Positions 43,360-51,350 of a stretch of DNA of 64,000 nt are shown here, piece after piece. Position 1 is the stretch's first letter. Each line of letters starts with the position of its first letter. The position numbers were made by a program, and so were the translations under genes. The notes beneath the pieces were generated by a model that was not told the DNA's origin, ran no database searches, and saw only the letters and a program-made list of their open reading frames with translations. The stretch comes from Enterovibrio norvegicus FF-33 (GTDB taxonomy: Bacteria > Pseudomonadota > Gammaproteobacteria > Enterobacterales > Vibrionaceae): positions 1,133,243-1,197,242 of the forward strand of contig NZ_AJYD02000038.1 in NCBI RefSeq assembly GCF_000286835.2. The letters are read 5' to 3'.

Positions 43360-44295
43360 ATGAACAAGTTAGTGGTTTTGGGTAGTGTTAATGCCGATCA
43401 TGTGCTTCAAGTCCCTTCTTTTCCGCGCCCTGGCGAAACGCTTCACGGCCGTGGTTATCAAGTGATTCCTGGTGGTAAAGGCGCGAATCAAGCTGTGGCC
43501 GCTGCGCGCTTGAAGGCTGACATTGGTTTTATTGCGTGCGTGGGCGACGACCCGTTTGGGGTGAATATTCGTGAGAGCTTTAAATGTGATGGTATCAACA
43601 TCGCGGGCGTGAAAATGCAGGCGGATTGCCCAACGGGCATTGCGATGATTCAAGTGTCTGACAGCGGTGAAAACAGCATTTGTATCTCTGCAGAAGCCAA
43701 CGCCAAACTCACCGCCGACGCCATTGAACCGGATTTGGCGCGTATTCGTCAGGCGGATTACTTGTTAATGCAGTTAGAAACGCCCCTCGATGGTATTGAG
43801 CGTGCGGCGCTGGTGGCCAAAGAGCATCACACCAAGGTGATTTTGAACCCAGCCCCTGCGCGTGAATTACCTGAAAGTTTGCTGGCGTGCGTGGATATTA
43901 TTACGCCCAATGAAACAGAAGCCGAAGTGCTGACTGGCATCAAAGTAGACAATGAAACTAGCGCCAAAAATGCTGCTGATAAGTTGCATGACAAAGGGAT
44001 TGAAATCGTCATGATCACTTTGGGTGCGAAGGGCGTTTATGTCAGTCATCAAACCGCCAACCAGCAAAACAGGGGCAAAATTATTCCAGGGTTTCGCGTA
44101 GAAGCGACAGATACTACTGCGGCAGGTGATACCTTTAATGGCGCATTCGTGACTGGTCTAATGGAGTCTATGCCTTTAGAATCGGCGATTAAGTTTGCGC
44201 ACGCAGCGGCAGCCATTTCTGTCACGCGCTTTGGCGCACAAACCTCCATACCGACTCGTGAAGACGTTGACGCGTTTCTGGCAAACCAAGCGTAA
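43360..44295 (+). CDS. rbsK: ribokinase
   Basis: The 311-residue PfkB-family kinase makes ribose 5-phosphate. Ribose-binding segments are GSVNADHVLQVPSFPRPGET and PGGKGANQAVAAARL. The catalytic loop is DTTAAGDTFNGAFVTGL with the base Asp in AGDTFNGA, and the ATP site ITLGAKGVYVS. Ribosome site gaggat. Gap of 234 bases after rbsB contains the long hairpin. Confidence 0.95.
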   Translation: MNKLVVLGSVNADHVLQVPSFPRPGETLHGRGYQVIPGGKGANQAVAAARLKADIGFIACVGDDPFGVNIRESFKCDGINIAGVKMQADCPTGIAMIQVSDSGENSICISAEANAKLTADAIEPDLARIRQADYLLMQLETPLDGIERAALVAKEHHTKVILNPAPARELPESLLACVDIITPNETEAEVLTGIKVDNETSAKNAADKLHDKGIEIVMITLGAKGVYVSHQTANQQNRGKIIPGFRVEATDTTAAGDTFNGAFVTGLMESMPLESAIKFAHAAAAISVTRFGAQTSIPTREDVDAFLANQA

Positions 44296-44396
44296 CTGCC
44301 ATCCGTCACTCGCTATTCGCCATAAACCGTTCACGATGAATTGAATGTGATGGATAGCTCACAGCGATAGGCCACTCGCATGTACAGGGAGATCGC

Positions 44397-45410
44397 ATGG
44401 CAACAATGAAAGACATCGCGAAATTAGCCGGTGTTTCCACCTCTACCGTGAGCCATGTGATCAACAAAACACGCTTTGTCAGTGATGAAATTGCAGAGCG
44501 TGTGAATACAGCCGCGAAAGAACTCAAATATTACGCACCGTCAGCATTGGCAAGAAGCCTGAAAATCAGTCGAACCAACACGTTTGGCATGATCGTGACC
44601 ACCTCGACCAACCCCTTTTTCGGCGAAGTGGTCAAAGGGGTTGAACGCAGTTGTTATCTGGCAGGCTACAACCTGATTTTGTGTAACACCGAAGGCGATG
44701 CTAAGCGCATGAAAGCCTCCATTGAAACCTTGATGCAAAAGCGTGTCGACGGTTTTATCTTGATGTGTTCAACCCTAGAAGGAGAATACACTGAGGTGCT
44801 TGAACGCTTGAGTAGTGTGCCTGTGGTGGTGATGGATTGGGGGCCGATTTCGCTGCCTTGCGACAAAATTCAAGATAACTCCTTGCGAGGCGGTTATCTT
44901 GCCACCAAACACCTGATTGAAAAAGGGCATCGCGAGATTGGCTGTATCACAGGGCCGTTGATCAAACACCAAGCAAAAATGCGTTACGAGGGATTTAAGC
45001 GCGCGATGAAAGAAGCGCAATTGCCGATCAAATCACAATGGATTGTCGAAGGGGATTTCGAGTGTGAAGGCGGTTATCAAGCGCTTGAGCAATTTCAGAC
45101 AAACGGCACGATGCCGAGCGCCATTTTTGCCGGTAACGACATGATGGCGATGGGGCTAATGAATGCCGCGCATGCACAAGGTATTGCCATTCCTCAAGAC
45201 CTTTCAATCATGGGATACGATGACATCCACATTGCGAAATATATGTCGCCGTCGCTTTCTACCGTTCATCAGCCCAAATATCGTTTAGGCAAAGCGGCGG
45301 TCGATGCGCTTATACAGCGCATTAATCACAAAGACAGCGAACGCCAAATTGTCGAGTTAGAACCTGCCGTCGTTGAGCGTTGCTCCGTCGCGCAATATGT
45401 GGTCGCGTAA
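44397..45410 (+). CDS. rbsR: ribose operon repressor (LacI family)
   Basis: The 337-residue repressor has the HTH MATMKDIAKLAGVSTSTVSH, hinge YYAPSALARSLKISRTNTFG and an effector domain with STNPFFGEVVKGVERSCYLA and the C-terminal SPSLSTVHQPKYRLGKAAVD. It is last in the rbs unit, as in other gammaproteobacteria, and should bind the two ATCGAAA-type palindromes upstream of rbsD. Ribosome site agggaga. Confidence 0.94.
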   Translation: MATMKDIAKLAGVSTSTVSHVINKTRFVSDEIAERVNTAAKELKYYAPSALARSLKISRTNTFGMIVTTSTNPFFGEVVKGVERSCYLAGYNLILCNTEGDAKRMKASIETLMQKRVDGFILMCSTLEGEYTEVLERLSSVPVVVMDWGPISLPCDKIQDNSLRGGYLATKHLIEKGHREIGCITGPLIKHQAKMRYEGFKRAMKEAQLPIKSQWIVEGDFECEGGYQALEQFQTNGTMPSAIFAGNDMMAMGLMNAAHAQGIAIPQDLSIMGYDDIHIAKYMSPSLSTVHQPKYRLGKAAVDALIQRINHKDSERQIVELEPAVVERCSVAQYVVA

Positions 45411-45443
45411 ACGCTTAGTCGCGCAATAACGGGGGAGTAAGCC

Positions 45444-46289
45444 ATGAAAACTGTCGGAGCAAATGCGCTGGTCGTTGAAGGCGGTGCAATGCGAGGGATC
45501 TTCTCTTGCGGCGTACTCGATCATTTTATGGCGCAAGGTTTTTCGCCGTTTGATAGTTTCTGGGGAGTGTCAGCGGGGGCTAGCAATCTCGCTGCCTATC
45601 TGGCAAACATGCCCGGTCGCAACCGCAAAATTTACCTCGACTACAGCCTTCGCAAAGAGTTCATCAGACCCGCAAAATTCGCCCTAGGTGGTGATTTAAT
45701 GGATCTTGATTGGATGTGGAAAATTACCCTCGAAGAGTTAGGGATTGATAAACGTGTTCTACAAGCCGATCCGCGACCTTTCTTCCTCGGCGTGACACGA
45801 CAAGACACGGGCGAAGCAGAATACTTAACCCCACATGTTGATGTGTTGGCGGAAACCATGAAGGCCAGCAGCGCCTTGCCGGTGATGTATCGCCAAGGTG
45901 TTGAGCTCGACGGTGTGCATTACGTGGATGGTGGTGTAGCGGATGCGATTCCTGTTGCCGAAGCCATTCGCCGCGGCGCTACTAAAATCATGGTGCTACG
46001 AAGTCGCCCCACTCGTTATCGAAAAACGGCGCCTACATTTACAGCCCTCACAAAACGACTCCTCAAAGATCACCCAGCGTTGATCACGCCAATGCTAACG
46101 CGTCATGTTCGTTATAACGAGGCGCTGGAACTGATCAATACCCCGCCTAAGGGCGTCGAAATCATCGAAATCTGCCCACCTGAATCGTTTAGATTAAAAC
46201 GCCTGAGCCGTGACACAGCCTCACTGGAAAAAGGCTATGACATCGGTGTTGTAGCAGGGCAAGAGGCGATCGCGCGGTGGCTCCGCTAG
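45444..46289 (+). CDS. patatin-like phospholipase (YjjU-like)
   Basis: The 281-residue hydrolase has the patatin catalytic dyad: oxyanion VVEGGAMRGIFSCG, nucleophile Ser in FWGVSAGASN (GxSxG) and Asp in YVDGGVADAIPV. No signal peptide, so cytoplasmic. It starts 34 bases after rbsR with a strong ribosome site (gggggag), so it is probably co-transcribed with the ribose operon, although a link to ribose metabolism is not obvious. Likely a lysophospholipase or esterase. Confidence 0.87.
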   Translation: MKTVGANALVVEGGAMRGIFSCGVLDHFMAQGFSPFDSFWGVSAGASNLAAYLANMPGRNRKIYLDYSLRKEFIRPAKFALGGDLMDLDWMWKITLEELGIDKRVLQADPRPFFLGVTRQDTGEAEYLTPHVDVLAETMKASSALPVMYRQGVELDGVHYVDGGVADAIPVAEAIRRGATKIMVLRSRPTRYRKTAPTFTALTKRLLKDHPALITPMLTRHVRYNEALELINTPPKGVEIIEICPPESFRLKRLSRDTASLEKGYDIGVVAGQEAIARWLR

Positions 46290-46353
46290 ATGAATGGAAA
46301 AGAGATATGCAGGTGACAGATAAGCCGCGTCTGTAGCTGTCAGGCAATAACAA

Positions 46354-47121
46354 TCAGAACTTGCCGTTGAGGTTGTTCCAGTCAGCACGCGGTGGAACGG
46401 TTTCGACGGTATCCCAATGCTCGACAATTAGGCCGTTGTCGAGCCGATATAAATCATAAAATGCACTGTGAATGCCTTCCCGGTAACCCTCACAAACGCT
46501 CAACACAAAGTTGCCATCTGCCAATGTGCGATGATGCTGTTGATAATGAATGCGAGGAGAGCCATCGGCCTCTGTGTCCAGCAGTGCAGTATTTAGCGCC
46601 TTGATATCATCCGTCAGCGCTGGGTTGTGTTCGACGTAGCCCGCAGCAGCAACATAGTCGGGTAGGGCGTTGGTGTTTCGTTCTATCAACACCTCTTTCA
46701 CAAAGGCATTGATGCACTGGCGGTTACTCTCGGTTTGATCTTGATCTTTCACCTGCGTTTCGCCATCAATCATCGAATGACCTGACGCATTGAGCGCTTG
46801 CTTTAGTTGAAGATTATCCCAATGCTCGACGGTGCGTTCACCTTCAAACCGGAACACTTCAAAACAAATTTTTTCACTGCTGAAGTCATATTCGGTATGT
46901 GCGAAGACAAAATCGCCATCTGAGAAAATTCGAATGATTTCGACGCGTGGGTTGGTTTTGGCTAATCGGGCGAACAATTCCGCTAGCCCAACGTCGCCTT
47001 CTTTGGTCAGCGGATTATGTTGTATGTATTGTTCTTGGTCGACGACCCTGACTGATTCTGGATCTCCCGTTTCGATCCCTTTTAATAAGTCATGGATGCT
47101 TTGTTTTCTTAGCGTGTTCAT
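46354..47121 (-). CDS. protein with two SnoaL-like (NTF2-fold) domains
   Basis: The 255-residue protein starts at ATG 47121 with aaggga 8 bases upstream. It contains two related SnoaL/NTF2-like halves, about residues 1-120 and 125-255. Each has the pattern Y(I/V)(Q/E)HNP early and a Glu-His-Trp-Asp near the end (TVEHWDNLQLK; IVEHWDTVETVPPRADW). In the second half the closing segment is longer. These folds act as cyclases, isomerases or small-molecule binders; the function here is unknown. It converges with the patatin gene. Confidence 0.8.
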   Translation of the reverse strand: MNTLRKQSIHDLLKGIETGDPESVRVVDQEQYIQHNPLTKEGDVGLAELFARLAKTNPRVEIIRIFSDGDFVFAHTEYDFSSEKICFEVFRFEGERTVEHWDNLQLKQALNASGHSMIDGETQVKDQDQTESNRQCINAFVKEVLIERNTNALPDYVAAAGYVEHNPALTDDIKALNTALLDTEADGSPRIHYQQHHRTLADGNFVLSVCEGYREGIHSAFYDLYRLDNGLIVEHWDTVETVPPRADWNNLNGKF

Positions 47122-47324
47122 GTGCAAAATCCCTTCATCGCATTTTTCTGTCGCCTATTCCCATAGCCTAGCGTGTTTTGAGTATTCAAATTGGCTAGCT
47201 TTTGATTCAACAGAGAAATGGCGAGGTGAGGAAAAAGGAGAGGGCGATTTACGTTGTTAACACTTTGCCTATCACCAACCCAATGCATTCATCGTTCAGG
47301 TCTAAGCACAGCGATCAATTTTAT

Positions 47325-47786
47325 TTATGCCGCTGCGGACAAGCACGTTTCACACACGCAATTGAGTTCTATTTGTGGGGTGACCAAGTGAAACCCCGCG
47401 GCTTGGACACTGTTCTTCAGCGTTTCAATCGTGGACTTCTCGATATTGATTTCACTGACTTTATGACACTGATTACAGATCAGAAACTGAGGAACACCAT
47501 GTGCGTGATCGCAAGTGATGTGGGCACAGGCGACAAATTTGTTGGCAAGGTTCAACTTGTGGACGAGCTTTTCATCCTGAAGGAATACTAAAATTCGATA
47601 TACCGACATCGCGGGTATCGTCTCTCCAAATTCATTCTTGCAAAAATCAATCAGCTCATAAGCAGAGAGCGCTTTATCGGACTTAATCAAGCCCGTGAGT
47701 ACGTGCTTTCGCTTTTCTGTTAAGCGTGATCCGTTCGCTTTGCAATGCTCCTCAGCATGGTGAATAACTGCTGCTACGCTCTTCAT
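47325..47786 (-). CDS. zur: Fur-family zinc uptake regulator Zur
   Basis: The 153-residue Fur-family protein has the winged HTH in RLTEKRKHVLTGLIKSDKAL and SVYRILVFLQDEKLVHKL. Structural zinc cysteines are CNQC and CETC, and metal-site residues include the CAHITCDHAHG segment. The N-terminus (HHAEEHCKANGSRLT) and the pattern after the HTH resemble Zur rather than Fur. It lies downstream of a COG0523 GTPase/DUF1826 unit with a Zur-like box, which fits. No ribosome site stronger than ggtaaa is visible. Confidence 0.88.
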   Translation of the reverse strand: MKSVAAVIHHAEEHCKANGSRLTEKRKHVLTGLIKSDKALSAYELIDFCKNEFGETIPAMSVYRILVFLQDEKLVHKLNLANKFVACAHITCDHAHGVPQFLICNQCHKVSEINIEKSTIETLKNSVQAAGFHLVTPQIELNCVCETCLSAAA

Positions 47787-48022
47787 GATTTTTACCTAAA
47801 TTAATGTGTCTTGTTGATACCGCCAGCGATTTTGCTTTCTAGAATCTATATCGCTTAGGCTGTCTTATTCCTCTCGGTACAGCGTGGTTCTGGCGAAGAT
47901 TAGAGCAGATCATCCGTCGTCTGTTTCTATCCGGAATATATCTGTTATGGCTTCAAAGTCATAGATAAGATCCCGATAAATCATAGGGCTCTGCTGTTTT
48001 CTCTGTGTCTTGACAGATTAAT

Positions 48023-48715
48023 TTAATCAATAAAATCGAGTGTTAATACCAATCGACGCGCTGTCATCGATATGCTTGGTGAACGATGCACTAGGCCAGC
48101 GCCTTCGTTTCCTTCCCATTGTTCACCTTTCAGTAACGCGACATCACCTCGTTTTAGTTGATGAATCGCATGGCTGTTTTTCAACAGACCTGATGCATCA
48201 TCGGATTGGCCTTGGTTTCCAATACCCAGTTTGGCGCGATCGACCAGTTCGTGAGGAATCCACTCTGTCGCGTGACCAACATAGGTAGTGATCAATCGAC
48301 AGGGCACACGATCAACGTGAAACCTAGGACACATAGCCCGATCGAGTGCGGTTATTCTTAACCCTGCTCGTCGGAGATCAAACAGACAACAGAACATGTC
48401 GACGAGTTGAGCGATGTCTTCGCTGAAAAGGGAGGCGTTTCCCTCTAAACCAATCATCTCATTGGCGGTAGAAACCGCCGTCTCCGGCGAGACGATTGAT
48501 GACGCTTTAAGATGAGGTTTTCTCCTGAGAATGTCTTCTGCGGCGACAGCTAACTTGTCTGAAAGCGTGCGCTGCCAGATGGCCATGTTTGTGTCCTCAC
48601 GATAAATATCGCTTAACACGTCGGCGGTGTTTCCTTCAAAAGAATACCGAGAGAGGATGTGTCTTGGTGGCGCCCCTGCCGTTTGACGCTCATTGTTGAT
48701 TGCCATGTTACTCAT
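48023..48715 (-). CDS. DUF1826 domain protein
   Basis: The 230-residue protein of unknown function resembles DUF1826. Segments include [20 protein letters not shown], a Cys-rich stretch ([20 protein letters not shown]), [20 protein letters not shown] with an HVD metal-like motif, and [20 protein letters not shown] followed by HRSP. The His/Asp pattern recalls a cupin or oxygenase-like metal site, but this is inference. It overlaps the COG0523 gene by 4 bases (ATGA) and is therefore co-translated with it. Genes of this family often sit beside COG0523 GTPases. Confidence 0.82.
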   Translation of the reverse strand: MSNMAINNERQTAGAPPRHILSRYSFEGNTADVLSDIYREDTNMAIWQRTLSDKLAVAAEDILRRKPHLKASSIVSPETAVSTANEMIGLEGNASLFSEDIAQLVDMFCCLFDLRRAGLRITALDRAMCPRFHVDRVPCRLITTYVGHATEWIPHELVDRAKLGIGNQGQSDDASGLLKNSHAIHQLKRGDVALLKGEQWEGNEGAGLVHRSPSISMTARRLVLTLDFID

Positions 48716-49920
48716 TCACTATGCTCCCACGCCGGAAAAGGGTCACTCAAAGCGGTCCAATAGCGATTGCCAAGTAGCAATTCATCTTCTGATAACAGGC
48801 ATTCATCCAAAGCACTTATCATGGATGCTTGATCGAGATTTTGACCAATGAAAACGAGCTCTTGGCGCATGTCGCCATAAGGCTTCGTCCACACTTTCAT
48901 AATTGCCGCGAGATGCTCTTCGTTGGTTGGCCATTGTTCTTTGGGAATGGAATGCCAGAACATGCCAGCAAAACCATATCGAGCCATTCCTCCTGCTTGA
49001 CTCCACTGACCTGCATATTCAGGGCGTGACGCGAGCCAAAAGTACCCTTTGGAGCGAATGAGTTTGCCAAATTGCTCGGTGTTGTGAATGAACTGAAAAA
49101 ACTTGTTGGGGTGAAACGGACGGCGGGCGGAATAGGTAAAGCTGCCTATGCCGTATTCTTCAGTTTCAGGTTTGTGTTCACCTCGCATTTGTTTTAGCCA
49201 TCCCGGTGCTTGCTGGGCACGTTCAAAATCAAAAAGACCGGTGTTGAGCACGTCATTGATATCCACATTTCCGTTGGCGATAGGGATGATGCGAGCGTGT
49301 GTATTGAGGGCTTTGAGAATAGCGATAAATCTTTCTATCTCTGAGGTTTCGACAAGGTCTGTTTTGCTTATTAAAAGGACATCGGCAAACTCCACTTGGT
49401 CAATCAGTAACTCGGCGACGCTGCGTTCGTCATCTTCACCTAGGGACTCTCCCGTTTCTTGCAGATACAGCGCTTCGTCATAATCTTTTAGAAAATTCAC
49501 CGCATCCACGACGGTTACCATCGTGTCTAGTGTCGCCACATCTGACAGTGAAACCCCGTTGTTATCTGAGAAAGTAAACGTTTCGGCGACAGGCAATGGC
49601 TCGGAAATGCCTGTGGATTCAATGACCAAATAATCGAATCGACCTTCCTCTGCAAGCTTAGTGACCTCCAACAGAAGATCTTCTCGTAAAGTGCAACAAA
49701 TGCAGCCGTTACTCATTTCGACTAACTTTTCATCGCTTCGATTAAGTGAGACATCGTTTTGTACAATGGCTGAATCGATATTGATTTCGCTCATGTCATT
49801 CACAATGACAGCGACTTTTCTCCCTTGTCGATTGTTAAGAATGTGGCTGAGTACTGTGGTTTTTCCTGCGCCAAGAAACCCTGAAAGAACAGTGACAGGT
49901 AAGCGGAATGGTGGAGTCAT
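48712..49920 (-). CDS. COG0523 (CobW/ZigA-like) G3E GTPase, probable zinc chaperone
   Basis: The 402-residue metallochaperone GTPase has Walker [10 protein letters not shown] (residues 14-22), the metal-binding GCICC motif (Cys73, Cys75, Cys76), ESTGISEP for Mg binding and the base-specificity motif as SKTD. A C-terminal CobW domain begins near [23 protein letters not shown]0523 proteins under Zur control deliver zinc to client enzymes during zinc shortage. It heads a two-gene unit with DUF1826; a Zur-like palindrome lies 46-63 bases upstream. Confidence 0.92.
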   Translation of the reverse strand: MTPPFRLPVTVLSGFLGAGKTTVLSHILNNRQGRKVAVIVNDMSEINIDSAIVQNDVSLNRSDEKLVEMSNGCICCTLREDLLLEVTKLAEEGRFDYLVIESTGISEPLPVAETFTFSDNNGVSLSDVATLDTMVTVVDAVNFLKDYDEALYLQETGESLGEDDERSVAELLIDQVEFADVLLISKTDLVETSEIERFIAILKALNTHARIIPIANGNVDINDVLNTGLFDFERAQQAPGWLKQMRGEHKPETEEYGIGSFTYSARRPFHPNKFFQFIHNTEQFGKLIRSKGYFWLASRPEYAGQWSQAGGMARYGFAGMFWHSIPKEQWPTNEEHLAAIMKVWTKPYGDMRQELVFIGQNLDQASMISALDECLLSEDELLLGNRYWTALSDPFPAWEHSE

Positions 49921-49965
49921 GTTAAAGCTTCCATTTTTATACGTTCATTTTATGCACAATATATT

Positions 49966-49983
49966 GTTATGTTATAACGTATC
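49966..49983. promoter_or_regulatory. candidate Zur box
   Basis: GTTATGTTATAACGTATC is an 18-bp imperfect palindrome (14 of 18 positions symmetric) with the GTTATAAC core typical of Zur sites, upstream of the COG0523 gene. zur itself is nearby. The rest of the gap 49921-50265 shows nothing else. Confidence 0.5.
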
Positions 49984-50265
49984 ATTTATATATTTCAACC
50001 TGTGTATCACATTCACTGTGTGGCAATGTGCAATTTGTACTGGATTGAAAGTGTTTGGCGTGATCTTGATAGCTTGATGTTTCTATGGTTATCAATCCAT
50101 TGAGTCGCTGAGGGAGAAAATGCGAAGAAAGAGCAAGTTTGTTTGCTTATTGTTCTGTTAGAGATCAAGTAAAGGGTGAATTCTATCGTGTTTGGTTTTC
50201 CTTTCTCTGTATGAGAGCGGGTATACTGCACCTTGTTATTTACCGCCAGTCTTGCAGTCACTATC

Positions 50266-51162
50266 ATGAAACTTGCCAATAGCCCCGTTACCCAGCATGT
50301 GTTTGAAGAGATCCCGTTTTACTTGAAGCGTGACGATTTGCTACACAGCCAATTTTCAGGCAACAAAGCGCGAAAGCTGATGTCGCTTTTGCAGCATGAC
50401 GATCCCAATATCTCGCACTTGATTGGCTATGGTTCACCGCAGGCCAATTCGTTGCTTTCTTTAGCTGCTTTGGCGGCCATCAAAGGGTGGCAGTTGGAGT
50501 TTTATGTAGACAGGATCCCAAGCTGGCTTAAAGCGCGTCCAATCGGCAATTATCGTGGTGCGCTCGATCTGGGGGCAAAGGTGATCGCGATGTCCGACAT
50601 TTGCGCAGAACCGATACATCCTGAGGCGTTTATCAAAAAACATCGGCAGGATGAACACCACTTGTTAGTGCCAGAAGGTGGCCGATCACCCATCGCGGAA
50701 GCGGGTGTGAAAACGCTGGCTGATGAGATTGTAGAGTGGGCACGATTTAATCAAGACAAACACATTGTTGTTGCTTTGCCATCAGGCACGGGTACAACGG
50801 CATTGTATTTAAATAAGCATCTTAACCAACATGGCATTGAAGTGATGACCTGCCCATGTGTGGGCGGAAAAAACTACCTGACGACACAATTTAATGATCT
50901 GAATGAAGCCAACCATCCAAAGGTATTATCGCGCAGCCAGAAACATCATTTTGGCAAGCTGTACGAAGCGGACTATCGAGTATGGCAATCTTTGCTCGAG
51001 CAAACCCACATTGAGTTTGATCTATTGTACGACCCTTTAATGTGGCGTTGTTTACTGGAATGGTATCCGAAAAATGTGGATAAGCAGCTGCTGTATATCC
51101 ATCAAGGTGGTGTGTTAGGCAATGAAAGCATGTTGCCGCGTTACCAGCGAAAATTTGATTGA
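50266..51162 (+). CDS. PLP-dependent ACC deaminase/D-cysteine desulfhydrase family protein
   Basis: The 298-residue fold-type II enzyme starts at ATG 50266; the frame is open 11 codons further up. The PLP Lys is in SGNKARKLMSLL. LIGYGSPQANSLLSLAALAA replaces the usual SNHAR segment, and VVALPSGTGTTALYL is the phosphate-binding loop. YIHQGGVLGNESML near the end matches the family. It probably acts on D-cysteine or a related amino acid; the altered substrate loop (SPQAN) makes the exact substrate uncertain. Single gene. Confidence 0.85.
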   Translation: MKLANSPVTQHVFEEIPFYLKRDDLLHSQFSGNKARKLMSLLQHDDPNISHLIGYGSPQANSLLSLAALAAIKGWQLEFYVDRIPSWLKARPIGNYRGALDLGAKVIAMSDICAEPIHPEAFIKKHRQDEHHLLVPEGGRSPIAEAGVKTLADEIVEWARFNQDKHIVVALPSGTGTTALYLNKHLNQHGIEVMTCPCVGGKNYLTTQFNDLNEANHPKVLSRSQKHHFGKLYEADYRVWQSLLEQTHIEFDLLYDPLMWRCLLEWYPKNVDKQLLYIHQGGVLGNESMLPRYQRKFD

Positions 51163-51350
51163 GACACAACGGCTCCAAATCCCGCGCATTACTGCTATCT
51201 GGATGCATTGCAATGGATTGCTTATTTTCTACACGTATTGTCGTCACTGCTAAGACACCCGCCACATAGTCAAAAAAGCATCAACATCAGACTCTTTACG
51301 CACTCAGAGGTTGCTACGCTTTCCCCAGCACGCAAAATCCGAGGAAGGTA

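Noticed and set aside
47202..47591. 129-codon plus-strand frame over zur
   Set aside because: It is antisense to the well-supported zur gene.
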